Source of the DNA: Rubrolithibacter sp043763625
GTDB lineage: Bacteria; Bacteroidota; Bacteroidia; Sphingobacteriales; Sphingobacteriaceae
NCBI GenBank assembly: GCA_043763625.1
Contig: JAYULL010000108.1
Location: 1 to 43,335, forward strand
Length of the DNA stretch: 43,335 nt
Reading direction: 5' to 3'
Made by a program: the position numbers and the translations under genes. This document shows positions 33,494 through 42,590 of this stretch, in pieces. The notes beneath the pieces were generated by a model. It was not told the DNA's origin. It ran no database searches and worked only from the letters and a program-made list of their open reading frames with translations. Numbering within the stretch: the stretch's first letter is position 1; the number at the start of each line of letters is the position of its first letter.

Positions 33494-34876
33494 ATGCTTA
33501 ATTCTAATCCAATATTCGAAGAAAAAACCGAACTCGAAAGAAAGCTGGGCCTTTCCGAAACCCTTTCTATCGTAGTTAATCGCATAATCGGTTCAGGCAT
33601 ATTTCGCACTCCCGCCCCTATTATGTTGATAGCCGGCTCCATAAGTATTTTTTATGGAGTTTGGATTATCGGCGGTATCGCTACTATTTTTGGAGCGCTG
33701 TGCTACGCCGAGCTGGTTGCTATGATGCCCAGAGCCGGCGGCCCTTATGTATTTTTAAAAGCTGCATATCCGCCGGTTGTTACTTTTTTAAGAGGCTGGG
33801 CCATGTTTTTTGTTTCTGAAACGGGAGCTATTGCTGCAGTGGCATTGTTCTTTTCTGAAACTTTTCTTTCTGTTTTAGATCAAGCCGGCAAGTTGCCGGA
33901 AACTTTAATAGCAATCTTAATAGTAATATTGCTGACGTTTGTTAATTCTTTCGGTGTCAAACTGAGCGGCACCTTTCAAAATCTCTTCAGTTTACTGAAA
34001 GTCTTGGTACTTGTAGTTATTATCATTGTCGGATTTTCAAAAGGAATTAATTCGGAAAACTTTTCTGAACATACTACTAAAACCTTCGGTATAGCTACAG
34101 TAATATCTATTTTTACAGCCATGCGGTACGGTTTTTTCGCTTACAGCGGATGGGAAGGCGCAACGTACGTAGCCGAAGAAGTGAAAAACCCCAGGAAAAA
34201 TCTTCCGCTTTCTCTCTTTATCGGAATCGGCTGTGTTCTTTTACTTTATCTCCTTATTAATACTGCTTATTTAAATCTACTCGGCCCCGGTAAAATCGCA
34301 GGAGCGAAAGTGGTAGCTGTAGACGCTATGAAAGCTGCTTTAGGAGGTATGGGTGGGTTATTGGTGGCAATTGCAATAATGATTAGTACGTTTGGAAATG
34401 TAAACACTCAGATATTGGTTAAGAGTCGTACTTGGTATGCCATGGCGCGGGACCGACTTTTTTTTAATATTCTCTCTCACTTAAATCCTAAGTTTAAAAC
34501 TCCTAATAATTCGCTCTTTGCTCAAGCAATCTGGGCTTCTGTATTGATTATAGTTGCATCTACGGCCACAAGCGCTTACGAAGCCGTTATAGATTTTTTC
34601 TCGTTCACCTCATCCGTATTTAATGTTTTAACTTTCTGTTCAGTGTTTATATTACGTAAAAAATATCCCGATATAAGTCGTCCTTATAAAGCTTGGGGTT
34701 ATCCGTTTACTTTAATAATTGTGCTGCTTATACAAATTTCTTTCATGCTTACCACGTTGTTTACAGCTTTCATTCCATCATTATACGGGATAGCTTTAAC
34801 CTCAACCGGCTTTATTTATTATAGGTACGTGATACTCAGAAATAGAAATACGGCAAGTAAGCGAAATGAGTTTTAA
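33494..34876 (+). CDS. APC-family amino acid permease
   Basis: A 460-residue inner-membrane transporter with about twelve hydrophobic segments. It carries the family motif RIIGSGIFRTPAPIM in the first helix and YSGWEGATYVAEEVKNPRKN in helix 6-7, where substrate specificity is set, and resembles the LAT/y+LAT-type branch. It should exchange or import amino acids with protons or another amino acid. The frame is open from TTG 33488; ATG 33494 is preferred. It seems to be a single-gene unit: a terminator lies upstream, and a 150-base gap with a palindrome follows. Confidence 0.92.
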   Translation: MLNSNPIFEEKTELERKLGLSETLSIVVNRIIGSGIFRTPAPIMLIAGSISIFYGVWIIGGIATIFGALCYAELVAMMPRAGGPYVFLKAAYPPVVTFLRGWAMFFVSETGAIAAVALFFSETFLSVLDQAGKLPETLIAILIVILLTFVNSFGVKLSGTFQNLFSLLKVLVLVVIIIVGFSKGINSENFSEHTTKTFGIATVISIFTAMRYGFFAYSGWEGATYVAEEVKNPRKNLPLSLFIGIGCVLLLYLLINTAYLNLLGPGKIAGAKVVAVDAMKAALGGMGGLLVAIAIMISTFGNVNTQILVKSRTWYAMARDRLFFNILSHLNPKFKTPNNSLFAQAIWASVLIIVASTATSAYEAVIDFFSFTSSVFNVLTFCSVFILRKKYPDISRPYKAWGYPFTLIIVLLIQISFMLTTLFTAFIPSLYGIALTSTGFIYYRYVILRNRNTASKRNEF

Positions 34877-34944
34877 CGTAAAAAGGGAGAACAGAAGAAT
34901 CATCAAAACGGAAGGTTTAATAATCTGATTCCCTTAGGCGGCAT

Positions 34945-34961
34945 TTGCAATGACATTGCAA
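34945..34961. promoter_or_regulatory. Perfect 17-base palindrome between permease and lipoprotein genes
   Basis: TTGCAATG (34945-34952), a single A, and CATTGCAA (34954-34961) form an exact inverted repeat, followed by an A6-T5 run. It could be a dimeric regulator site upstream of the gene at 35027 or, as a hairpin with a three-base loop, a terminator for the permease. It is 69 bases past the permease stop and 65 bases before the lipoprotein start. Confidence 0.45.
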
Positions 34962-35026
34962 TAAAAAATTTTTAGGTAATTAATCCCTCTTGATTGCGTT
35001 ATTAAATTTCAAAACTATTTCCGCAT

Positions 35027-36427
35027 ATGAAAAAAGAATTTGCTAAAAGACCTTTCATATTTGCTATAACTCTACTTTGTTTAACTGTCGCAACTTGCAA
35101 GAAAGAAGCATCAACAAGCCGGTTCAATGCTGACCTAAATCTTTCAAAAAGCAGCATTAAAATGTCTCCTACTGCCGTAAATAAGTCTATACTTTGTAGC
35201 AGTAATGCAGACTCAAATACAAAACATATTAATGATGCACTAAGCAATCCGAATATAAGAAGTGTAGTATTAACGTATAATGCTAATGGATGGGAAATAG
35301 GACCTATAATAATGAATGTAGAAAATCAGGAACTCGTTATTGCAGGTAAGGGTTCTGCGCCGGGAAGATTAATAGCCTCTAAAACTCCGAAATTATTTTT
35401 ATCCCCAACTTCCCGCCTTCTAAGAATAGCAGCGAAAGGATGCGTAATTAACGGATATTCTGACAGTCTGATAAAGGCGAAAGCAATACTGCAAATGTTT
35501 AAAAATGATTATACGAATATAAACGGGTACACACCGAGCGGTAGCAGGGCCGGAATTTATACTGTTGGGATGAGTAATATTACAATTAAAGGGATATATA
35601 TTAAAGATGCCGGAGGAGACGGAATTTATATACGCGGAGGGCAGAAAGTTAATATTACAGATGTAGTATCTGACGGAGCAAATAGAAATAGTATATCCGT
35701 AATCAAAGCAAATAACTTGGCGATTACTAATTGTGAATTTATTAATACAACCGGGGATTCTTCTACCGGAAGTCCTACAGGCCCTTGGGCGGGAATAGAT
35801 ATAGAACCGGTTAGGGCTACTGATACAATCGGAAATATAACTTTATCTAATTGTAAATTCACTAATAATAAGGGTCCCGGAATTTTAATGATTTGGGATT
35901 ATTACAAAATCTTGGGTGGTATAAGTACTCCGGTTAATATTAAGGTAATTAATTGTACCGTCTCTGGCGGACAATATGGAATGAAAATAAGGGGAATGAC
36001 TATGGATGGTCCTGCTAATAACGGTGTTATAAATTTTGAAAACTGTCAACTGAATAATCCTGTTTTACACGGGATTTTTATACACAACTGGCCCACAGGC
36101 AGAACTAGGCTTTATTTTGACAAATGTTCTATTTATAATGCCGGCTCTACTCCTATCAGGTTCAATCATACCCTTAACGATTATAAGGGCGGAAATCTTA
36201 ACTTTAAAGCTTGTAGAGTCGATGATTTTAAGGCCTCTCCATACATATTATATGCATCTAATCTTTCCCTGGGTTCCGGTTTTCAAGATGTTACGGGATT
36301 AGAAACTTCGGAAGCTCCGGCACTATCCGTTAAATATTGGAACGCTATTCCTGCTAACAAGACTCCTGTCCGTTTTATTCCGATTGCTACTGAAAATATC
36401 ACTTTGAATGCAACAATAATAAAATAA
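35027..36427 (+). CDS. Right-handed parallel beta-helix lipoprotein
   Basis: A 466-residue lipoprotein (lipobox TVATC, Cys24). After a linker it has pectate-lyase-like beta-helix coils: SNITIKGIYIKDAGGDGIYI, VNITDVVSDGANRNSISVI, LAITNCEFINTTG, ITLSNCKFTNNKGPGILMI, INFENCQLNNPVLHGIFI, with asparagine-ladder positions. Such proteins bind or cleave acidic polysaccharides, or act as surface display folds. I cannot see a firm catalytic set. It is followed after 76 bases by a shorter paralogue, and both are likely transcribed together. Proximity to two glycan-building clusters suggests a role with a polysaccharide (inference). Confidence 0.8.
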   Translation: MKKEFAKRPFIFAITLLCLTVATCKKEASTSRFNADLNLSKSSIKMSPTAVNKSILCSSNADSNTKHINDALSNPNIRSVVLTYNANGWEIGPIIMNVENQELVIAGKGSAPGRLIASKTPKLFLSPTSRLLRIAAKGCVINGYSDSLIKAKAILQMFKNDYTNINGYTPSGSRAGIYTVGMSNITIKGIYIKDAGGDGIYIRGGQKVNITDVVSDGANRNSISVIKANNLAITNCEFINTTGDSSTGSPTGPWAGIDIEPVRATDTIGNITLSNCKFTNNKGPGILMIWDYYKILGGISTPVNIKVINCTVSGGQYGMKIRGMTMDGPANNGVINFENCQLNNPVLHGIFIHNWPTGRTRLYFDKCSIYNAGSTPIRFNHTLNDYKGGNLNFKACRVDDFKASPYILYASNLSLGSGFQDVTGLETSEAPALSVKYWNAIPANKTPVRFIPIATENITLNATIIK

Positions 36428-36503
36428 TTGACAAACCTACTTGGATTATAATCCGTAGCAATGAATTGTGCGTCTAATTAAATTATCATTAACAAATATA
36501 TTT

Positions 36504-37634
36504 ATGAAAATATTAAAAAGATCTTTCTTTCTTTTAATTGGAATTTGCTTCTTACAAACTGCGTGTCGAAAAGAAAGCGTAACCTTAATACCAAAACCGG
36601 CCAAACTTTCTAGCTTGTCCGAAACTGCAACTACATTCTACCTGATAAATGCATTGCCGATAGGATATGTTAAAGACGGATCAATAGATTACACGAGTTA
36701 TATTCAAATGGCGATAAACAACTATTCTAATATTACTTTTCCTCCTTTTCCACTCCTAATAAATGATAATGGGTTAAGAATAGTGTCTTTTAAAACCATA
36801 AATTTCCCTTCAGGATCAGAGTTACGTATGAAGCCGTCTCTTAAAGATTTCTATAGTGCATTAAGAATGTATAATGTTTCTGATGTGACCCTGAACGCCC
36901 CTTTAATTAGAGGTGATAGGTATACACATTTAGGTACTACAGGAGAGCACGGAATGGGTATCGGGATTTATTCTTCAACTAACATCACTGTTAATAATGC
37001 AAAGATATACGATTGTTGGGGCGACGGAATTTATATCGGGAAAGATAAAACTGTAAGTAAAAATATTACAATTAAGAAAGCATACTGTAGAAATAATAGA
37101 AGAAGCGGTATTAGTATTACTTCAGTTGACGGCTTAAAACTAGATAGTTCTTATGCGGGTTACAGTAATGGTACAGCTCCTGAATGCGGTATTAACTTTG
37201 AACCCAATTCATTCAATGATGAAATGAAGAACATTTATGTTACTAATACTACAACTGCATACAACAAAACAAATGGAATACAATTAGGCTTGGGTAATTT
37301 ATTCGGATCAATTAATAAAACAGTAAACCTTAACATTATTAAACACATAGATATAGGTTCTTATGTCGGTTTTAAAAATTCTTTCTATACAAGAGATCGT
37401 ATCGGCACAGAAACTGTAACCGGCATAATAAATATTAAAGATTGTATTTGGAAAAAGAACACCTTAAGGCCCGTTACACTTATGCTGGATAATCAAGATT
37501 ATAAAGCTATTATCTCGAATTCGAAAGTAATGTTACCTACAAGTTCCATTTATTTGAACTCCACAGATGCAAGAGCAGCAATAGTAAAAGGTATTAGAAT
37601 AGGATCCAACTATTCATTATCCTTTAATTATTAA
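36504..37634 (+). CDS. Right-handed parallel beta-helix lipoprotein, paralogue
   Basis: A 376-residue lipoprotein, lipobox LQTAC (Cys21). The frame opens at GTG 36468, but ATG 36504 gives the normal signal peptide MKILKRSFFLLIGICFL. Beta-helix coils include SNITFPPFPLLI, STNITVNNAKIYDCWGDGIYI, KNITIKKAYCRNNRRSGISI and GLKLDSSYAGYSNG, followed by ECGINFEPNS and KNIYVTNTTTAYNKTNGIQL. GDGIYI and the N..CEF-like turns are shared with the gene before it. Polysaccharide lyase or epimerase activity is possible but not shown by residues I can identify. A palindrome (GGATTATAATCC, 36443-36454) lies in the short gap upstream. Confidence 0.8.
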   Translation: MKILKRSFFLLIGICFLQTACRKESVTLIPKPAKLSSLSETATTFYLINALPIGYVKDGSIDYTSYIQMAINNYSNITFPPFPLLINDNGLRIVSFKTINFPSGSELRMKPSLKDFYSALRMYNVSDVTLNAPLIRGDRYTHLGTTGEHGMGIGIYSSTNITVNNAKIYDCWGDGIYIGKDKTVSKNITIKKAYCRNNRRSGISITSVDGLKLDSSYAGYSNGTAPECGINFEPNSFNDEMKNIYVTNTTTAYNKTNGIQLGLGNLFGSINKTVNLNIIKHIDIGSYVGFKNSFYTRDRIGTETVTGIINIKDCIWKKNTLRPVTLMLDNQDYKAIISNSKVMLPTSSIYLNSTDARAAIVKGIRIGSNYSLSFNY

Positions 37635-37733
37635 TATAAGAAAGCAAAAAAAATAAAACCTTTTAAAAATCTATTTAAAACCTATATCGTTTAAAGAGGT
37701 TATTTTGAAAGTTTCGGCTATAAAAATGTCAAA

Positions 37734-37757
37734 GGGAGAACAAATATTTTGTTCCCC
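37734..37757. terminator. Hairpin between convergent genes
   Basis: GAACAAA (37738-37744) pairs perfectly with TTTGTTC (37748-37754) around TAT, extended by GGG (37734-37736) with CCC (37755-37757) across one bulged A. A second, weaker hairpin lies at 37770-37786 (GGTTTT with AAAACC). They sit in the gap where the plus-strand beta-helix operon meets the minus-strand lipoprotein gene, so they probably end both transcripts, although the T-runs are short. Confidence 0.55.
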
Positions 37758-37845
37758 TAGAATGATAGCGGTTTTTTCTGAAAACCCGAATTATTCTATC
37801 TGTTTGGTTTCTGGTTGCTGCAAGCCTGCTTCGTTAGAACCGAAC

Positions 37846-38649
37846 TCAAAATAATTTTGCTGATAAGACGGCAGCTGAATTTCGTTCTACAACAACATTG
37901 TTAATCGTTTTTTGGGCCAAGATGTTTTTGCCCTTATCGAGAAGAGTAATAATAACCCACGTTAAAGGAGTTTCTGAAGCAAGAACATCAGTTTCTATAA
38001 TTTTATGAGTCTTCTGCAAATCTGTTTTCTCTACAGGCAGCACTAAGGTAAGCGGAGCTACGGAAGCAACCATACCCGTGTTAATCAAAAGTTTATCAGG
38101 AGCATTTGAAATAGCCACATGTATTTCGTCCACATTCTCCGGTAACTTATCTTCTATATCAATTCTAAGCTTACCGCTCACTTTTTCTAGCGCAATACTT
38201 TTAACAACATTTTTATCGGTAACAGAAATTTCGGTTTTCGCCAGAAATACATCTTGCGGAAAAACAAGGTTTACCGAGTTAAGATTGCCTATATCTTCCA
38301 GTAAGAAATTAGATTCAGAACCGATAAAAACAATTGTATATTTTCCGGGAGCAAGTGCTGAAGGAATACTTCTAAAGCCTGTATTTCCGTTATTATACTG
38401 ACTTGTAGAATCTACTAAAACATGACTTTCATTATAAGCTAAATACGTAATACGGTAAAAATTCTCTGCTACGCTGTCAGAAGATAATGAAGCAGTTTTT
38501 GAAATTCTAGCACTTTCGGAAGTCTGCCTTAACGACTTCACATTAAAAGTAACCTTATATTCCCTTTCAGTTAACTCAGCATTCGGGCTTTCCTTCTTAC
38601 AGGCCACCATCCCTAACAAGCCAATCATTAACACACAAATTCTTTTCAT
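37846..38649 (-). CDS. Fimbrillin-like (FimB/Mfa2-type) lipoprotein
   Basis: A 267-residue lipoprotein (lipobox MVAC, Cys17, then KKE). The layout resembles small fimbrial anchor or accessory subunits of Bacteroidota: a transthyretin-like first domain (YKVTFNVKSL, ENFYRITYLAYNESHVLVDS, LAPGKYTIVFIGSESNFLL), a DVFLAKTEISVTDKNVVKSI strand pair, then ALEKVSGKLRIDIEDKLPEN leading into a second beta domain. No fimbrillin major subunit or Mfa1-like gene is in the window, so it may be an orphan adhesin component or a generic beta-sandwich lipoprotein. It stands alone on the minus strand. Confidence 0.65.
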   Translation of the reverse strand: MKRICVLMIGLLGMVACKKESPNAELTEREYKVTFNVKSLRQTSESARISKTASLSSDSVAENFYRITYLAYNESHVLVDSTSQYNNGNTGFRSIPSALAPGKYTIVFIGSESNFLLEDIGNLNSVNLVFPQDVFLAKTEISVTDKNVVKSIALEKVSGKLRIDIEDKLPENVDEIHVAISNAPDKLLINTGMVASVAPLTLVLPVEKTDLQKTHKIIETDVLASETPLTWVIITLLDKGKNILAQKTINNVVVERNSAAVLSAKLF

Positions 38650-38828
38650 CGTAATTGAGTTTTACGATTATTGTTGTGCAATCCTTATTCCAATCGACTT
38701 AAACGCCGCATCAACAGCATTTGGAGAACATTAAGTAGAGTTAAATTCTCAGATTGTAGAAACAAACCGTGAAAACCGTCCCGATAGGATTCGCTAAGAA
38801 TTAAAGAATACCGAAACACTTTTTAAAA

Positions 38829-41800
38829 TCACGGAGAAATTATACGCTTTTTACCTGAGGCATTTACAACCTCAACACTTTTCATGCTCTTACTTATTTC
38901 TATAAATCGTGCAGATTGTGATAGGAATGACGAACCGTGATAAAATTCTTCTTTCCGAGTCTGTCCGGCATTGAAGCTTATAATGGCGTAAACATCATCC
39001 GGAAGCAGCTTTACAGTTTTTACGGGTTTTTTTAATTCAAAAAGCTTTAAGGCTTCTTGTCTTTGGCTTGCCGCAAGGAGACATTTATCTTTAGCTCCTC
39101 TAAATTTAACAAGAGCCTTTCCGTTGCCGGGAATGAAAACTCCGCTCTTTAGAATTGAAAGAGGTTTGAATCCGCCTTTTCCGTTGCCTTTAAGCAAAAG
39201 GCCGTTAAAAGCATCGTATCTGCCGGTGGACACCTCAGTTCCGAAATCATTACCGTTGATCAACACATCCAAATTACCGTCCTTATCAAAATCGTCGGTC
39301 ACCATAGCATTTAGCAATGAGACTTGAGCCGCCGCAGGAAGAGGAATTACAGTAAATTTACCTCCTCCCTCATTTCGAAAATAACAAGAATTGAGATTAG
39401 TAGCTTTTAACCGCAGAGCACCTTTTCGCTGTTCCGGTGTTAAAATTTCGTTAAAACTTTCTTTAGCAAAAGCATCGTAACTGTTAAACCTTTTTTTCAT
39501 GGCCGGCAGCCTGTCAAGCATATCATCACGACCAAGGGCAGGGTATTCATCTGTTTTACCCTTATTGTCGGGAAGAAATAAAGAGGGAAAAGCTTCATAA
39601 CCGCCATTACCATCGAAGTCTTTAGCAGTAATAAATACAGGATGTTTTTTGTCTCCCCTATAAAACGAATTCAAACCAAGGTTTCCTACAATGTAATCGG
39701 TTCTTCCCGTATTTCTAAAATCGCCCGCTGTTATAGAATTCCACCATCCAAGCTCTCCCGCTACTCCTGTGTTTTGCGTAACGTTTTTAAAGCGTCCTTT
39801 ATCGTTTTTTAAAAAAGTTACAGGCATCCACTCTCCTACAAGAATAAGATCTGTTTGATTGTCATTATCAAAGTCGGTAAAAAGAGCATCCGCTACCAAT
39901 CCGATTTTTTGAAGCTCCGGGGCAACCTCCGCCGTTACATCCGTAAATTTAGCCGTACCGTTCTTCGAGTCATTACGATAGATAAAGCTGCTGACAGGTT
40001 TGGGATAATTCCAAGGCTCTACCCTGCCGGAAACAAACAAGTCAAGATTTCCGTCTTTATTATAATCAAAAGCCCGAACGCAGAGCTTACTTATGAAATT
40101 TTGGGGAAGAGCATCTTTTGCTAAAATGAAATTACCTTTACCGTCATTTAAAAACAATCGATCTTGATAGGAAATAGTATTTCGTTTCTGTTCATACCCG
40201 CCGCTTGCGATGTACAAGTCCAAAGTTTTGTTTCCGTCAACGTCTATAAGCAGTATTCCGGCATCTTTAACAATACTTTTTTCCGGGCTTTGCGCATAAA
40301 CCTCCTTTTGCAAAAACTTCCCGTTTGCTTGCTGAAGAAACACTCGGGCAGGACTCTTCGAATTTCCGCCCATGACCAAATCTTCTAAACCATTACCGTC
40401 AACATCTCCTGCTGCAAGGGCAGGACTGTATTCAGAGAGTTTATGTGGCATTGCTGTTTGAATATTAAAATCAACAAAATCATCGTCCTTATGCTTATAA
40501 GCTATGCCGGAAGCATAGGTAATTTCTTTGAATAATGACTCTGTCGCAAACACTTCCTGACGAGCAACTGATATTGTTCTTGCATCTCGAATATTAACTT
40601 TTAACTCTCGATCTGCCTTTACGTCTTTAATTACCTGCACTCGCTTATCGGGCCACAATACAACTACAGAATCTACAACTGAGGTTTTTCCTAACCCGAA
40701 ATGAGCAAGGTTTTGGTGGGTAGATAAGTATCCGCGATACGGCGTGTTTTCAAAAACTTGCTTTTTGCCGTTTTGATAATAAATAGAGATAAAAGCTCCA
40801 AAGCCGTCTAAGTTTTGTTTTTCTCCTTCAAGCGCAACTTGAAGAAAATGAAATCCGGAATTATTATCGTTACGAAGTGTGTTGCGGTAGAGTTGTGCTT
40901 TGTCATTTATGTTATTGATTACAAAGTCGAGGTCGCCGTCGTTATCTAAATCAGCATAAGCAGACCCGTTAGAAAAGGAAGGCTCAGAGAAACCCCAATC
41001 TTCCGAAACATCAGTGAAATCTGTACCGTTTTTGTTCTTAAAGGCATAGTTGCGCAATTTTATTTGCGGGATCTTTTCTGCCAAATCGCTAAAAGCGTGA
41101 CCGCCTCGTTTATTGTTGTTATACACTACAAAATCTTGGTCGCTTACATCTTTAGGGAACCCGTTTGTAATAATAATATCTCGGTAAGAATCATTATCGA
41201 AATCAGTAATAAGGGGTGTCCAGCTCCAATCAGTTTGAGCAAGCCCGCTAACAAACGCTATATCGCTAAATACAGGAGCACCTATAGAATCATTTCCAAG
41301 CACGCGGGGACCTTGATTTATTTGAAGTGTATTTCTGATGTATTGGTACTGAAAGCCGTAAAAGTCGAAATTTTGGTAAGTAACGTTATTGTTTGCCATT
41401 AGCATGGTTTTCCTTCGGTAATTATCGCGGGGGCTCATATCGAGTTCAAATACATCTGCTAAGCCGTCGTTATTAATGTCGATAATGTCTTGCCCCATTG
41501 CATTAAACGAAGTGTGCTTGAAATATTCTTTTGAACGATTGGTGAAGGTGCCGTCTTGATTATTGATATATAAAGTATTGCCGGGGATAAAATCATTGGT
41601 AACGTAAATATCTTTCCACCCGTCTAAATTTAAATCGCAAATTACAGTCGAGTGGCCGTAACCGTCCGAAAAAAGCTTTGCTTCATTTGTTGCCTCCGTA
41701 AAGAATCCGTGCTTCTTTTTAGGATCCCAATCATTTCTGTAAATGCGCCCAAAGTTCTCAGATCTGCGGAATTCGGAAGGATTTACAAAGGAACTGGCAG

Positions 41801-42416
41801 CATTTACAGTGATGTAAACATCAAGGTCTCCGTCATTATCGTAATCAAAAAAATTAGCCATTGTAGATTGTCGCTTTACTTCCAATCCATATTCCTTAGC
41901 CATATCTCTAAAAACCGGAATTCCGCCTTTGCCGATTCCCTGATTAACATACAAAACGTTTCTGTTATCCTGATTCATGGCTGTACATAGGTAGATATCT
42001 TTCAATCCGTCATTATTAATATCAACTACTGCTACCCCTCTGGCCCATCTTCCCGAACCGTCCACTCCGGCATCTTCAGTAACATCATCAAACTCGAAAT
42101 CACCTTTGTTTAAATACAACTTGGACGGAACTTGATTACCGACAAAATAAATATCTTGCAATCCGTCTTTGTTGAAATCGCCGATACCGACTCCACCCCC
42201 ATTATAAATATTAACACTGGTTAAAGGGTTTAATGAATCCGTTTCAGATATTTCGTTTACAAAACTGATGTTAGAATGAAAAGAGCTTACATTTTCAAAT
42301 AAAGTTTTCTTGTTGCTTTTACAGGATATTAAGCTTAACACAAACAATAAGAAAAAGGAGAAATTGAATAAACTGGGTAAAAGATTCTTTCGAGACAATT
42401 TGAACACGGTTGGCAT
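38829..42416 (-). CDS. FG-GAP/VCBS repeat lipoprotein with ASPIC/UnbV domain
   Basis: A 1195-residue surface lipoprotein (lipobox LISC, Cys32). It holds at least twelve FG-GAP calcium loops of the form DxNxDGxxD: GDFNKDGLQDIY, VDINNDGLKDIY, DYDNDGDLDVY, DLNLDGWKDIYV, DLDNDGDLDFVI and others, in two groups (about 70-510 and 660-1120) that should form beta-propellers. Between them (about 537-610) lies an ASPIC/UnbV domain (GAFISIYYQNGKKQVFENTP, HFGLGKTSVVDSVVVLWPD). Such proteins are widespread in Bacteroidota and are often found near glycan-uptake systems, but no SusC/SusD pair adjoins it here. It is monocistronic, divergent from the ThuA gene. Binding of a glycan or protein partner is inferred. 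Confidence 0.92.
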   Translation of the reverse strand: MPTVFKLSRKNLLPSLFNFSFFLLFVLSLISCKSNKKTLFENVSSFHSNISFVNEISETDSLNPLTSVNIYNGGGVGIGDFNKDGLQDIYFVGNQVPSKLYLNKGDFEFDDVTEDAGVDGSGRWARGVAVVDINNDGLKDIYLCTAMNQDNRNVLYVNQGIGKGGIPVFRDMAKEYGLEVKRQSTMANFFDYDNDGDLDVYITVNAASSFVNPSEFRRSENFGRIYRNDWDPKKKHGFFTEATNEAKLFSDGYGHSTVICDLNLDGWKDIYVTNDFIPGNTLYINNQDGTFTNRSKEYFKHTSFNAMGQDIIDINNDGLADVFELDMSPRDNYRRKTMLMANNNVTYQNFDFYGFQYQYIRNTLQINQGPRVLGNDSIGAPVFSDIAFVSGLAQTDWSWTPLITDFDNDSYRDIIITNGFPKDVSDQDFVVYNNNKRGGHAFSDLAEKIPQIKLRNYAFKNKNGTDFTDVSEDWGFSEPSFSNGSAYADLDNDGDLDFVINNINDKAQLYRNTLRNDNNSGFHFLQVALEGEKQNLDGFGAFISIYYQNGKKQVFENTPYRGYLSTHQNLAHFGLGKTSVVDSVVVLWPDKRVQVIKDVKADRELKVNIRDARTISVARQEVFATESLFKEITYASGIAYKHKDDDFVDFNIQTAMPHKLSEYSPALAAGDVDGNGLEDLVMGGNSKSPARVFLQQANGKFLQKEVYAQSPEKSIVKDAGILLIDVDGNKTLDLYIASGGYEQKRNTISYQDRLFLNDGKGNFILAKDALPQNFISKLCVRAFDYNKDGNLDLFVSGRVEPWNYPKPVSSFIYRNDSKNGTAKFTDVTAEVAPELQKIGLVADALFTDFDNDNQTDLILVGEWMPVTFLKNDKGRFKNVTQNTGVAGELGWWNSITAGDFRNTGRTDYIVGNLGLNSFYRGDKKHPVFITAKDFDGNGGYEAFPSLFLPDNKGKTDEYPALGRDDMLDRLPAMKKRFNSYDAFAKESFNEILTPEQRKGALRLKATNLNSCYFRNEGGGKFTVIPLPAAAQVSLLNAMVTDDFDKDGNLDVLINGNDFGTEVSTGRYDAFNGLLLKGNGKGGFKPLSILKSGVFIPGNGKALVKFRGAKDKCLLAASQRQEALKLFELKKPVKTVKLLPDDVYAIISFNAGQTRKEEFYHGSSFLSQSARFIEISKSMKSVEVVNASGKKRIISP

Positions 42417-42590
42417 TTTTAAAATTAAAAAGACGGGGCAATACTACAAAGATTTCTTTTACTAAAGATACAAGTAGACGCGGTAATTAAAAGCCAATAT
42501 TCTATCGGTTTTGGTCACATTTTTAAATTTTAATTAACTTGATTCTTCTTTTCTTTACGAATCAGTAAGCCAACTAATCATTTTAAACTC

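Noticed and set aside
36428..36452. TTGACA ... TATAAT resembling a sigma-70 promoter
   Set aside because: The spacer is only 13 bases, and Bacteroidota use a different consensus.
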